Assembly (NCBI GenBank): GCA_964565715.1
Contig: CAZMGG010000168.1
Span: forward strand, 1 to 11,149
DNA: 11,149 nt
Source of the DNA: CAZMGG01 sp964565715
Lineage (GTDB): Bacteria > Planctomycetota > UBA1135 > UBA2386
Direction: 5' to 3'
This document shows, piece by piece, positions 1-7,209 of the stretch. Under the pieces are notes generated by a model. The model was given only the letters and a program-made list of their open reading frames with translations. It made no database searches and was not told the DNA's origin. Each line of letters starts with the position of its first letter. Position 1 is the stretch's first letter. The position numbers were made by a program, and so were the translations under genes.

Positions 1-687
1 ATCTACGAGTCGCTGAGCCACGCCGGCATCGCCAACGCCTGCAAGGTGGTCCTGCGCAAGGTCTCCGCCGAGCGCGTGGCGATGGAGGGTCCCGACCAGC
101 TGCTCGGCGGCGCCGACGGCATCCTGGTGCCCGGCGGCTTCGGCGAGCGCGGCTTCGAGGGCAAGATCGCCTCGATCCGGTTCGCCCGCGAGAAGCGGAT
201 CCCGTTCTTCGGCATCTGCTACGGCATGCAGGCCGCCGCGGTGGAGTACGCCCGCAACGTGCTGGGCATCACCGACGCGACGACGACGGAGTACGCGCCC
301 AACGCCGCCAATCCGGTGATCTCGCTGATGGCCGAGCAGAAGCAGATCAACGACAAGGGCGGCACGATGCGGCTCGGCGCCTACGACTGCCGGCTGAAGG
401 AGGGCACCCGGTCGCACCGGGCCTATGGCGCGCTCGAGGTCAGCGAGCGGCACCGGCACCGGTTCGAGCTGAACAACGCCTACCGGCGGCGCCTGGAGGA
501 GGCCGGCATGGTCATGGCCGGCGTGAATCCGAAGCACGACCTGGTGGAGATCGTCGAGCTGCCCGACCACCCGTGGTTCGTCGGCGTGCAGTACCACCCG
601 GAGTTCAAGACCATGCCGATGCAGCCGCACCCGCTGTTCCGCGACTTCATCGGAGCCTCGATCGAGCAGAAGGCGAAGCGGCGGTAG
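1..687 (+). CDS. pyrG: CTP synthase, C-terminal part (cut by window start)
   Basis: CTP synthase makes CTP from UTP, ATP and glutamine, the last step of de novo pyrimidine nucleotide synthesis in the cytoplasm. The frame is open from base 1 and ends at TAG 685-687, leaving 228 residues. This is the class I glutamine amidotransferase domain plus the last residues of its linker from the synthetase domain. Visible landmarks are the oxyanion-loop segment LVPGGFGERG near residues 42-51, the nucleophile elbow GICYGMQ (catalytic Cys codon 217-219), and the VQYHPEF motif carrying the catalytic His (595-597) and Glu (601-603). The glutaminase triad is therefore complete. The usual elbow is GICLGMQ or GICYGMQ, so nothing is odd. 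The amidoligase domain (family total about 540 residues) lies upstream of the window. Confidence 0.96.
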   Translation: MYESLSHAGIANACKVVLRKVSAERVAMEGPDQLLGGADGILVPGGFGERGFEGKIASIRFAREKRIPFFGICYGMQAAAVEYARNVLGITDATTTEYAPNAANPVISLMAEQKQINDKGGTMRLGAYDCRLKEGTRSHRAYGALEVSERHRHRFELNNAYRRRLEEAGMVMAGVNPKHDLVEIVELPDHPWFVGVQYHPEFKTMPMQPHPLFRDFIGASIEQKAKRR

Positions 688-744
688 GCGAAGGCGTCGG
701 CAAGCGCAAGCGGGTGCCCGGGATGGACTTGCGGTCGGGCAACC

Positions 745-768
745 CCGGCGCACGCCAGGTCGTGCCGG
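745..768 (+). terminator. Weak hairpin after pyrG, possible terminator
   Basis: In the 168-base gap between pyrG and the next gene, CCGGC(GC)ACG at 745-754 can pair with CGTGCCGG at 761-768 around the loop CCAGGT, giving an 8-bp stem with a 2-base bulge. It starts 57 bases after the pyrG stop and is not followed by a T-run, so it does not look like a standard intrinsic terminator. In DNA this GC-rich such stems arise by chance. I see nothing else firm in 688-855 apart from the ribosome binding site of the next gene. Confidence 0.2.
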
Positions 769-843
769 CGCATCACGCCCAGGAGACGCTTGCCGGCCGG
801 GGCCGCGTCGGGACACTGATCCTCGCTCCCAACTCGCCCACCC

Positions 844-848
844 GAGGG
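844..848 (+). promoter_or_regulatory. Ribosome binding site of the RCC1-repeat gene
   Basis: GAGGG at 844-848 sits 7 bases before ATG 856, a good Shine-Dalgarno position. It fixes this ATG, which is also the codon that opens a complete signal peptide. Confidence 0.6.
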
Positions 849-855
849 CCTTCCC

Positions 856-3048
856 ATGGCGAAGATCCGGTTCTGTCTGTGCAGCCTCGTCGTGGCATTG
901 CTGGGCATGACCGCCTTGGCGCAGGGCAAGCCGGTCCTGCGCGGCTGGGGCATGTATGTGTTCGACAGCCTCCTGCACGAGGCGACGGACTTCGTCCAGA
1001 TCGCCGGCGGCAGCGCCCACACCATTGCCCTCAGGGCGGATGGGACCGTTGCATGCTGGGGATACAACGGCCGCGGACAGTGCGTCGTCCCAGCGCTGCC
1101 TGCGGGCATCCGCTGTGTGGAGGTGGCGGCCGGCTACTGGCACTCAGTCGCTCGCCGGTCGGACGGCTCGATCGTCGCCTGGGGCGACAACCAGTACGGC
1201 CAGTGTGCCGTACCACCACTGCCTGCCGGGCTGACCTACGTCGAGGTCGCGTGCGCCAAGGATGCGACCCTGGCTCGTCGATCGGACGGTTCGATCGTGG
1301 CCTGGGGATACAACTACTACCTCCAGTGCGATGTTCCACCGCTGCCGGCTGGCCTACACTACACCGGAATCGCCGACGGTGGCGGCTTCGGCCACGCTCT
1401 CGCCCTGCGGTCCGACGGATCGGCGATCGCCTGGGGCACCAACTTCTACCGGCAACTCGATGTGCCAGCGCTGCCAACCGGCATGGTCTACCTTGAGGTC
1501 ACCTCTGGGTCCTCACACTCCATGGCGCGCAGGAGCGACGGAACGGTCGTCGCCTGGGGCGACAACCGGCAAGGGGCGTGCAACGTGCCGCCCCTGCCTG
1601 CAGGAGTCACCTACGTCGCGATCGCAGCCGGTGACGGGCATTCGCTCGCCCGGCGGTCCGACGATGTCCTGGTGGCATGGGGAGACAATCGTCAGGGGCA
1701 GCGCACGGTGCCCGCCGCGGTCGCCGTGGGCTCGACCTCAATCGCCGCCGGCAACTGGCATTCCCTGGCGATCGATGGCCATGGCCACCCCGTGTGCTGG
1801 GGCGGCAACTCCGCAAGCCAGTGCAATGTTCCCATCGAGGCACTCGACCCCGGAATCAAACGATTCGTCGCGGGTGCGGATCACTTTCTGGTGGTTCGCG
1901 CCGACGGCAGTCTCCTGGCTTGGGGAAGCAACTACTTCGGCCAGACCTCGATCCCGCATCTCCCACCCGGGGCCCGCTGGTTGGACGTAGCCGCCGGGTC
2001 CGCCTTCTCCATCGGACTCCGATCCGACGGCGTGATCCTCGCCTGGGGCAGCAACCAGGATGGCGTGATCGGTGTCCCACCGCTCCCCGCGGGATTGCAC
2101 TACACCGACATTGCCAGCGGCTTCAACCATTGCCTCGCACTCCGATCGGATGGGGCCCTGGTGGCCTGGGGCAGCAACCAGTACGGCCAGTGCAATGTGC
2201 CGCCATTGCCCGCCGGTTCCCGGTATGTCGCCGTGGAGCCAGGACTGGACCACTCGGTTGCCTTCCGCTCCGACGGGTCACTCCTGCTCTGGGGTCGTAA
2301 CGACTATGGCCAGTGCAACGCACCGCTTGCGGGTGCCCCCTACGTGCGCGCCGCCGGTGGCGTCCTCCAGACCATCGCGTTGCGCCCGGATGGGACGATT
2401 GGCCTGTGGGGCAGCAACAACTTCGGTCAGTCGCAGGTCCCGCAATGGCAGCCCGGGATCACGGCCGTCCAGGTCGCCAGCGGCTTCTCGCACCATATCG
2501 TCCGGTTGTCGGACGGCACGATCGCGACGTGGGGCAGCATGCGCGGAACGCTCGCCGTGCCATCACTGCCCGCGGGGCGCAGCCATGTCCAGGTCGGAGC
2601 CAGCTTTGACCAGGCAATCGCAGTGCTCGGCCCCACCAGCCGGCTGATGACGTTCGCGCCGGGCTGTGCCGGCTCGTTGCCGACCACCACGCTCGTGCCG
2701 GTGGACACGCCGCGGATCGGCGCCCCGTTCCAGCTCCGTCTGGCCAACCTGCCGATGGACATCGCATTCGTATACATGGGCTTCGACCCGGCCAGTTCGA
2801 CCTACGGCCCCCTGCCGCTCCCGCTCGCGCCGTTCGGCATGCCGGGATGCACCGCCTACGCGGGCAACGGCGCCTCGGTGCAACTGGTGGGCACCGCTCG
2901 CCGTGGCGGATTCACGCTCGGCATCCCCCACCACGCAGCCCTCGTCGGCATCTCCTTCCAGATGCAGGCCTTCGTGCCCGATGCTGGTGCCGGCAACACC
3001 CTCGGCGCCGTGGTGTCGGATGCGGTGACGGGGATCGTCGGCCGGTAG
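856..3048 (+). CDS. Secreted RCC1-like repeat (beta-propeller) protein with planctomycete-type C-terminal module
   Basis: A 730-residue exported protein of unknown specific role. Residues 1-22 form a signal peptide (K3 and R5, hydrophobic core, then ALA before Q23 as the likely signal peptidase I site). Residues about 44-570 hold 13 tandem repeats of about 40 residues, each reading roughly Y.eVa.G..Hs.a.RsDGs.vaWG.N.yGQc.vPpLPaG. This is the RCC1 propeller repeat (13 WG units). A fourteenth, incomplete unit follows at about 571-590, and an extra GWG lies just after the signal peptide. Residues about 595-730 form a separate beta-rich module with CAGS (C604) and PGC (C665). RCC1 propellers usually bind proteins; in bacteria their partners are mostly unknown, so a surface or cell-envelope binding role is inference. 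The gene stands alone, 168 bases after pyrG. Its third codon positions look more mixed than in neighbouring genes. Confidence 0.9.
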   Translation: MAKIRFCLCSLVVALLGMTALAQGKPVLRGWGMYVFDSLLHEATDFVQIAGGSAHTIALRADGTVACWGYNGRGQCVVPALPAGIRCVEVAAGYWHSVARRSDGSIVAWGDNQYGQCAVPPLPAGLTYVEVACAKDATLARRSDGSIVAWGYNYYLQCDVPPLPAGLHYTGIADGGGFGHALALRSDGSAIAWGTNFYRQLDVPALPTGMVYLEVTSGSSHSMARRSDGTVVAWGDNRQGACNVPPLPAGVTYVAIAAGDGHSLARRSDDVLVAWGDNRQGQRTVPAAVAVGSTSIAAGNWHSLAIDGHGHPVCWGGNSASQCNVPIEALDPGIKRFVAGADHFLVVRADGSLLAWGSNYFGQTSIPHLPPGARWLDVAAGSAFSIGLRSDGVILAWGSNQDGVIGVPPLPAGLHYTDIASGFNHCLALRSDGALVAWGSNQYGQCNVPPLPAGSRYVAVEPGLDHSVAFRSDGSLLLWGRNDYGQCNAPLAGAPYVRAAGGVLQTIALRPDGTIGLWGSNNFGQSQVPQWQPGITAVQVASGFSHHIVRLSDGTIATWGSMRGTLAVPSLPAGRSHVQVGASFDQAIAVLGPTSRLMTFAPGCAGSLPTTTLVPVDTPRIGAPFQLRLANLPMDIAFVYMGFDPASSTYGPLPLPLAPFGMPGCTAYAGNGASVQLVGTARRGGFTLGIPHHAALVGISFQMQAFVPDAGAGNTLGAVVSDAVTGIVGR

Positions 3049-3094
3049 GACAACCCTGCCCCGGCCCCGCCGCCGGACGAAAGTCTGCATCCGC

Positions 3095-3121
3095 TGTCGA
3101 AAGCCACGGACGGCGATCGTC
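3095..3121 (+). promoter_or_regulatory. Candidate ECF42-type sigma promoter (TGTCGA-N17-CGTC)
   Basis: TGTCGA at 3095-3100 is followed after exactly 17 bases by CGTC at 3118-3121. From memory, the published ECF42 target promoter has a -35 element TGTCGA and a -10 element CGA/TC upstream of DGPF genes. Here the match lies 66 bases before the start of a DGPF/YCII gene that is followed directly by an ECF42-type sigma gene. The predicted transcript would start near 3127-3130 with a leader of about 60 bases. The hexamer also occurs on the + strand inside gdhA at 5366 and 5849, but with no CGWC at the right distance. Confidence 0.55.
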
Positions 3122-3176
3122 CTTGCCCTGGTGCCGGGCCCACCGGCAACCTGTTCCCGCCCACCCCCCCACATCC

Positions 3177-3180
3177 GAGG
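3177..3180 (+). promoter_or_regulatory. Ribosome binding site of the DGPF/YCII gene
   Basis: GAGG at 3177-3180 lies 7 bases before ATG 3188 and selects this start over an in-frame GTG at 3131, whose extra N-terminal residues are proline-rich and unlike the family. Confidence 0.6.
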
Positions 3181-3187
3181 ACTCCCG

Positions 3188-3556
3188 ATGCCCAAGTTCA
3201 TGCTCGTGCTCCGCGCCGACGTCACCATCGACTACAGCAAGTTCACCCCCCAGGACTTCGAGCAGGTGCTCGGCGAGTACCAGGCCTGGGGCGAGAAGCT
3301 GGAGAAGCAGGGCCGCATGCAGCTCGGCCGCAAGCTGACCGACCAGGGCGGCAAGGTGATCGTGCCCGGCAAGGACAGGAAGGTGACCGTCAAGGACGGC
3401 CCCTACGTCGAGACCAAGGAGGTGGTCGGCGGCGTCTACATCATCACCGCCGACGACTACGACCACGCGGTGAAGCTCTGCGAGGGTCACCCGAACCTGC
3501 GGTTCGGCACCATCGAGGTCCGCGAGGTCGACTTCATGGGCGGCCCCGAGGAATAG
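3188..3556 (+). CDS. YCII-related / DGPF-domain protein
   Basis: A 122-residue cytoplasmic protein of the YCII-related (DGPF) family, which has a ferredoxin-like alpha/beta fold; no enzymatic activity is established for most members. The N-terminal MPKFMLVLRAD strand, the signature DGPYVETKE at residues 70-78 (DGPF-type motif with Y for F), the GGVYIITADDYDHAV segment (81-95) and the closing IEVREVD strand (109-115) all match the family. Length is normal (about 110-130). The gene ends 13 bases before the start of an ECF42-type sigma factor; this pairing is the conserved context for the sigma group, and DGPF genes are described as its targets. A candidate sigma-type promoter lies at 3095-3121. 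Molecular function is unknown; a stress-related or small-molecule-binding role would be a guess. Confidence 0.92.
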   Translation: MPKFMLVLRADVTIDYSKFTPQDFEQVLGEYQAWGEKLEKQGRMQLGRKLTDQGGKVIVPGKDRKVTVKDGPYVETKEVVGGVYIITADDYDHAVKLCEGHPNLRFGTIEVREVDFMGGPEE

Positions 3557-3569
3557 CCGCCCCCGCGTC

Positions 3570-4838
3570 GTGACGCCGCCTCCGGACGCGGTCGAGCACC
3601 TGTTCCGCCACCGCTACGGCCACCTGGTGGCCGGGCTGGCGCGGGTGCTCGGGCCGGGCCGGCTCGACCTCGCCGAGGACCTCGTGCAGGAGGCGATGCT
3701 GCGCGCGGTGCGGAGCTGGCCCGCCGATGGCGTGCCCGAGAACCCCGAGGGCTGGGTCTTCCGCGTCGCCCGCAACCTCGCCGTCGACCTGGCGCGGCGC
3801 CGCCGGCTGCAGGGCCGCGTCGAGGAGGAACTCCGGCACTGGGCGGCCGAGGACCAGGCAAGGCCCGGCGGGCCGGCGGACGGGCCGGCCGACGACACCC
3901 TGCGCATGATGTTCGCCTGCTGTCATCCGGCGCTGCCGCCCGACGCGCAGGTGCCGCTGGTGCTGAAGACCGTGTGCGGGCTCGGCACGCCCGCGATCGC
4001 CGCCTGCCTGCTGCAGAAGGAGGCCACCATCGCCCAGCGGCTCAGCCGGGCGAAGGAACGGCTGCGGCAGGCGCAGGTGGCGTTCGAGGTGCCCGGCGAG
4101 GCGGAGCTGCCCGGGCGCCTGCAGACGGTGCTGGAGGTGCTCTACCTGCTGTTCACCGAGGGCAACCGCAGCCACCGCGGCGAGGACCTGGTGCAGGCCG
4201 ACCTGGTGCAGGAGGCCGTGCGGCTGTGCGCGCTGCTGCTGCAGCAGCCGGCGACCGCGCGTCCGGAGGTGCACGCGTTGCTGGCGCTGATGCTGCTGCA
4301 GGGCGCGCGCGGGCCGGTGCGCACCGACTCGCTGGGCGCCCTGCGGACCCTGGCAGAACAGGACCGCGGGCGCTGGGACCCGGACTGGCTGGCGGCGGGG
4401 AGGCACCACTTCGCCCGGGCCCTGCAGGGCGGACAGGTCACCGCCTTCCACATCGAGGCGGCGATCGCCGCCACCCACGCCCGCGCCGGCGACTATGCGG
4501 CGACCGACTGGCCGGTGATCCTGCGGGAATACGACCGGCTGCTGCTGCTGCAGGACACGCCGGTAGTGCGGCTCAACCGGGCGGTGGCGGTGGCCAAGGT
4601 ACACGGGCCGGCGGCGGGCCTGCGCGAACTGGACGGGATCGGCGACGACGGCCCGCTGCGCGGCTACTTCCTGCTGCCGGCCACGCGCGCGCAGTTCCTG
4701 TGGACGCTGGGCCGGCGCGACGAGGCGGCGCGGCAGCTGGAAGTGGCGCTGGAGCTGCCCTGCTCCGAGCCCGAACGGCGGCTGCTGCAGGCACGGCTGC
4801 AGGCGTGCCGCGCGGGCGCGCCGGCGCCGGCCTGGTGA
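3570..4838 (+). CDS. ECF42-type RNA polymerase sigma factor with C-terminal TPR-like extension (DUF6596)
   Basis: A 422-residue extracytoplasmic-function sigma factor, expected to direct RNA polymerase to a small regulon that includes the DGPF gene just upstream. Sigma region 2 spans about residues 8-83 (DLVQEAMLRA at 37-46, ENPEGWVFRVARNLAVD at 57-73). Region 4 spans about 118-168 and ends in a helix-turn-helix (PAIAACLL..EATIAQRLSRAKERLR). Residues about 180-415 are the long extension: VLEVLYLLFTEG (187-198), EAVRLCALLL (215-224), PEVHALLALMLLQGAR (232-247), EQDRGRWD (263-270), AAIAATHA (297-304), TDW (312-314) and LNRAVAVA (335-342). That series matches the extension defining ECF42, reported to be needed for activity. 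There is no anti-sigma gene beside it, which fits this group. The start is GTG; GAGGA at 3548-3552 lies 17 bases away, too far for a normal ribosome site, so translational coupling to the upstream gene is likely. Convergent with gdhA. Confidence 0.93.
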   Translation: MTPPPDAVEHLFRHRYGHLVAGLARVLGPGRLDLAEDLVQEAMLRAVRSWPADGVPENPEGWVFRVARNLAVDLARRRRLQGRVEEELRHWAAEDQARPGGPADGPADDTLRMMFACCHPALPPDAQVPLVLKTVCGLGTPAIAACLLQKEATIAQRLSRAKERLRQAQVAFEVPGEAELPGRLQTVLEVLYLLFTEGNRSHRGEDLVQADLVQEAVRLCALLLQQPATARPEVHALLALMLLQGARGPVRTDSLGALRTLAEQDRGRWDPDWLAAGRHHFARALQGGQVTAFHIEAAIAATHARAGDYAATDWPVILREYDRLLLLQDTPVVRLNRAVAVAKVHGPAAGLRELDGIGDDGPLRGYFLLPATRAQFLWTLGRRDEAARQLEVALELPCSEPERRLLQARLQACRAGAPAPAW

Positions 4839-4841
4839 GCG

Positions 4842-4853
4842 GGCCGCTCGGCC
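4842..4853. terminator. Short palindrome between convergent genes
   Basis: The 18-base gap between the sigma-factor stop (4838) and the gdhA stop (4857) contains GGCCG-CT-CGGCC, which can fold as a 4-bp stem with a GCTC loop on either strand. It may help separate the two converging transcripts, but it has no T-run and is very short. Confidence 0.2.
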
Positions 4854-4856
4854 GGC

Positions 4857-6167
4857 CTACCGCTGCTTGCCGGCGAAGAAGTCGAGGTTGCCGCCGGCGG
4901 TGAGCGCGTCGCTCAGCCGGTCCAGCGCCAGCCCGTAGGCCGAGGCCCGCATGGTCAGGCCGTCCTGCTGCATGCGGGCGTGCACGGCGTGGAACTGCTT
5001 CTGCATGTTCTCGCGCAGCCTCTGCTGCACGTCCCCCTCGCTCCAGTAGGACCCGGCGCGGTTCTGCAGCCACTCGAACCAGCTCACGGTGACGCCGCCG
5101 GCGTTGGCCAGGACATCGGGCACCACCAGGACGCCCTTCTCGTGCAGAATCGCGTCGGCCTCGCCGGTGGTCGGGCCGTTGGCCAGCTCGACGATCACCT
5201 TGGCCTTCACGTCCCCGGCGTTGCTGCCGGTGATCTGGTCCTCGAGGGCCGCGGGCACCAGCACGTCGACGCCCAGCGCCAGCAGTTCCTCGTTGCTGAT
5301 CTTGCCGCCGCCGGGCACGTCGGGCAGCCGCCCGGTCTGCTCCTTGTGCTTGATCGCCGACGGGATGTCGATGCCGGCGATGCACTCCTTGCCGTTGCCG
5401 CAGTGCACGCCGCCCTTCGAATCGCTGATCGCCACCACGCGGTAGCCGTCGCCGTGCAGCAGCCGGGCGATGTGCTGGCCGGCGTTGCCGAAGCCCTGCA
5501 CCGCCACCGTGATCTGTGCGGGCTGCCACTTGCGCAGCGACTCGATCTCCTTCACGCAGTAGTAGCCACCGCGGCCGGTGGCGTCGTCGCGACCCTTGCT
5601 GCCGCCGCGGCCGACCGGCTTGCCGGTGATCACGGCGGGCTGCTGGCGGCGGGTGATCAGCGCGTATTCGTCGGCCATCCAGGCCATCGTACGGGCGTTG
5701 GTGTAGACGTCGGGCGCCGGCACGTCGCGATCGGGACCGATGATGTCGGCGATGGCGCGGATGTAGCCCCGGCTCAGCCGTTCCAGCTCGCGCGGCGAGA
5801 GCTGCTTGGGATCGACCTCGACGCCGCCCTTGCCGCCGCCGAACGGGATGTCGACCACCGCACACTTCAGGGTCATCCACAGCGCCAGGGTCTTCACCTC
5901 GGCGAGGTCCACCTGCGGGTGGTAGCGGATGCCGCCCTTGAACGGCCCCCGCGAGTCGTCGTGCTGGACGCGGTAGCCGCGGAAGATGCGCAGCGAGCCG
6001 TCGTCCATCCGCACCGGGACCGCGACCTCCAGCACCGTCCGCGGCTGCTTCAGCCGCGACAGCGCCTCCGGATCGATGCGCGAGTGCCGGGCGGCGTCCA
6101 GCATGCGATCCAGGGAGCGGGAGAACAGGTCGGCGACGGGCGCCGCGCGGGCGGAGGTCTTGGCCAT
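4857..6167 (-). CDS. gdhA: Glu/Leu/Phe/Val dehydrogenase family, most likely NAD(P)-glutamate dehydrogenase
   Basis: A 436-residue amino acid dehydrogenase that most likely interconverts glutamate with 2-oxoglutarate and ammonium in the cytoplasm. The N-terminal substrate domain shows GPFKGGIRYHP (K77), WMTLKCAVVDIPFGGGKGG (K101 and catalytic K113) and PAPDVYTN (catalytic D153). The GGSKGRDDATGRG segment (188-200) leads into the Rossmann domain with VQGFGNAG (223-230). D249 at the end of beta-2 suggests a preference for NAD over NADP. NAGGVTVSWFEWLQN (355-369) is the conserved C-terminal signature. Length fits the hexameric 410-450 residue class. The start ATG at 6167 has GGAAG 6 bases upstream. 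The reading frame stays open far upstream (to about 7370), but that part is antisense to the GGDEF gene and unlike any GDH. Substrate could in principle be another amino acid. Divergent from the FHA-GGDEF gene, convergent with the sigma gene. Confidence 0.93.
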   Translation of the reverse strand: MAKTSARAAPVADLFSRSLDRMLDAARHSRIDPEALSRLKQPRTVLEVAVPVRMDDGSLRIFRGYRVQHDDSRGPFKGGIRYHPQVDLAEVKTLALWMTLKCAVVDIPFGGGKGGVEVDPKQLSPRELERLSRGYIRAIADIIGPDRDVPAPDVYTNARTMAWMADEYALITRRQQPAVITGKPVGRGGSKGRDDATGRGGYYCVKEIESLRKWQPAQITVAVQGFGNAGQHIARLLHGDGYRVVAISDSKGGVHCGNGKECIAGIDIPSAIKHKEQTGRLPDVPGGGKISNEELLALGVDVLVPAALEDQITGSNAGDVKAKVIVELANGPTTGEADAILHEKGVLVVPDVLANAGGVTVSWFEWLQNRAGSYWSEGDVQQRLRENMQKQFHAVHARMQQDGLTMRASAYGLALDRLSDALTAGGNLDFFAGKQR

Positions 6168-6196
6168 GCGTTTCTTCCGGCAGGGGACGGTGCGGC

Positions 6197-6202
6197 ATTG
6201 TC
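6197..6202 (-). promoter_or_regulatory. Possible -10 element for gdhA
   Basis: On the minus strand GACAAT (4 of 6 to TATAAT) lies 29 bases upstream of the gdhA start codon, in the 111-base divergent gap. No convincing -35 is seen in this GC-rich stretch, so this is a weak call. Confidence 0.25.
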
Positions 6203-6260
6203 GGCGCCGGTGCGACGCGAGGCCAGCGGCGGGCGATTCGCGGCCCGAACGCCGGTCGTC

Positions 6261-6266
6261 TAGCAT
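6261..6266 (+). promoter_or_regulatory. -10-like element (TAGCAT) close to the FHA-GGDEF start
   Basis: TAGCAT at 6261-6266 (within CTAGCATGCGCCGCCG) ends 12 bases before ATG 6279. If it is a -10 box, transcription would begin only a few bases before the start codon, giving a nearly leaderless message; no Shine-Dalgarno is seen. A very similar CTATCAT element precedes the gene at 9804. Confidence 0.35.
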
Positions 6267-6278
6267 GCGCCGCCGCCG

Positions 6279-7193
6279 ATGCCCGACGCCCACGACTCCC
6301 AGTTCGGCCAGACCTGGTACCAGCCGGGCGGCGCCCCCGGTCCCGCCGGCTCGGACCAGCGGCGGCTGGCGGTGCTGGTGGTGCTGCGCGGCGCCGAGGT
6401 CGGCCGGCGCTACCTGCTGAACGAGCAGGCGCTGGTGCTGGGCCGGCGGCCGGATCGCGCCCACATCGCCATCCCCGGCGACCAGAAGATCTCGTCGGTG
6501 CACTGCCGGCTGGAGGCGGGGCCCGGGCCCGACGCCTGGACCGTGGTCGACCTGGCGTCGACCAACGGCACCTTCGTCTGGGGCCAGAAGGTCACCTCGC
6601 TGCCGCTGCGCGACGGCGACCGCCTGCAGCTCGGCGACACGGTGCTGAAGTTCTGCCACCACGACGAGCTGGAGGAGGCGTTCCATCAGCAGGTCGACCA
6701 CCTGATGAACATCGACGACCTGACCGGCCTGCCGGTGCAGCGGGTGTTCCAGCAGCGCTTCCAGGAGCTGCTGCGGGCGGCGGCGCGCGCCGGCACGCCG
6801 ATCGGCGTGCTGATGATGGACCTGGACGGCCTGAAGCGGATCAACGACAGCCACGGCCACCTGCTGGGCGCCCACACCATCGCCACCGTCGGCCGGCGGC
6901 TCGGCGCCATCGTCGCCGAGTACGGCGGCACGGTGAGCCGGTTCGGCGGGGACGAGTTCTCGGCGTGCGCGCCGCTGGCGGCCGCCGACGACGCGCTGCA
7001 GCTCGGCGAACGGCTGCGCGCGGCGGTGGCGGACGCGCCGGTCACCCTGCAGGGCGTCACCGTGCAGCCGACCATCTCGATCGGCGCGGCGGTCCACCCG
7101 CAGGACGGCGCCACCGCCGAGTGCCTGGTGCGGGTGGCGGACAGCGCGCTCTACCGCGCCAAGGCGGCGGGGCGCAACCGGGTCTGCCGCTGA
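6279..7193 (+). CDS. FHA-GGDEF diguanylate cyclase
   Basis: A 304-residue soluble signalling protein expected to make cyclic di-GMP from two GTP. Residues about 29-126 are a forkhead-associated domain that binds phosphothreonine peptides: VLGRRPD (53-59), ISSVHCRLE (71-79) and DLASTNGTFVWG (91-102) carry the expected Arg, Ser, His and Asn-Gly. Residues about 140-304 are a GGDEF domain: DDLTGLP (146-152), MMDLDGLKRIND (179-190) with the metal-binding Asp, RFGGDEF (221-227) intact, SIGAAV (267-272) and LYRAKAAGRNRV (291-302). The active-site signature is complete, so cyclase activity is likely. The product-inhibition I-site RxxD is absent: the aligned residues 214-217 read EYGG. There is no transmembrane segment or signal peptide, so input presumably comes through the FHA domain from a Ser/Thr kinase substrate (inference). 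Divergent from gdhA and 16 bases from the convergent ATPase stop. Confidence 0.94.
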   Translation: MPDAHDSQFGQTWYQPGGAPGPAGSDQRRLAVLVVLRGAEVGRRYLLNEQALVLGRRPDRAHIAIPGDQKISSVHCRLEAGPGPDAWTVVDLASTNGTFVWGQKVTSLPLRDGDRLQLGDTVLKFCHHDELEEAFHQQVDHLMNIDDLTGLPVQRVFQQRFQELLRAAARAGTPIGVLMMDLDGLKRINDSHGHLLGAHTIATVGRRLGAIVAEYGGTVSRFGGDEFSACAPLAAADDALQLGERLRAAVADAPVTLQGVTVQPTISIGAAVHPQDGATAECLVRVADSALYRAKAAGRNRVCR

Positions 7194-7209
7194 CGCGGCG
7201 CCCGCATCA

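Noticed and set aside
688..855. A conventional promoter for the RCC1 gene (TTGCCG at 790-795 with a -10 near 813-820)
   Set aside because: The -10 match is poor (ACACTG) and TTG hexamers are easy to find by chance, so not listed.
956..2600. Regularly spaced DNA repeats that could suggest a CRISPR or tandem-repeat array
   Set aside because: The period of about 120 bases is imperfect, stays in one reading frame and encodes RCC1 protein repeats.
3076..3085. GAC-GAAA-GTC GNRA-type mini-hairpin as a structured RNA
   Set aside because: A 3-bp stem is too short to support a claim, with no further paired elements around it.
3108..3122. GGACG-GCGAT-CGTCC hairpin after the RCC1 gene as a terminator
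   Set aside because: Only a 5-bp stem with no T-run, and its right arm coincides with the candidate -10 element of the sigma-type promoter.
3534..4604. A 356-codon open frame on the minus strand opposite the sigma factor gene
   Set aside because: The product is rich in Arg, Gln, His and Pro without family features; the sigma factor frame carries all expected domains.
4980..6263. A 427-codon open frame on the + strand opposite gdhA
   Set aside because: It is the shadow of gdhA in GC-rich DNA: the product is low-complexity (Ala, Leu, His, Asp, Arg rich) with no recognisable motif, while the minus strand encodes a full dehydrogenase.
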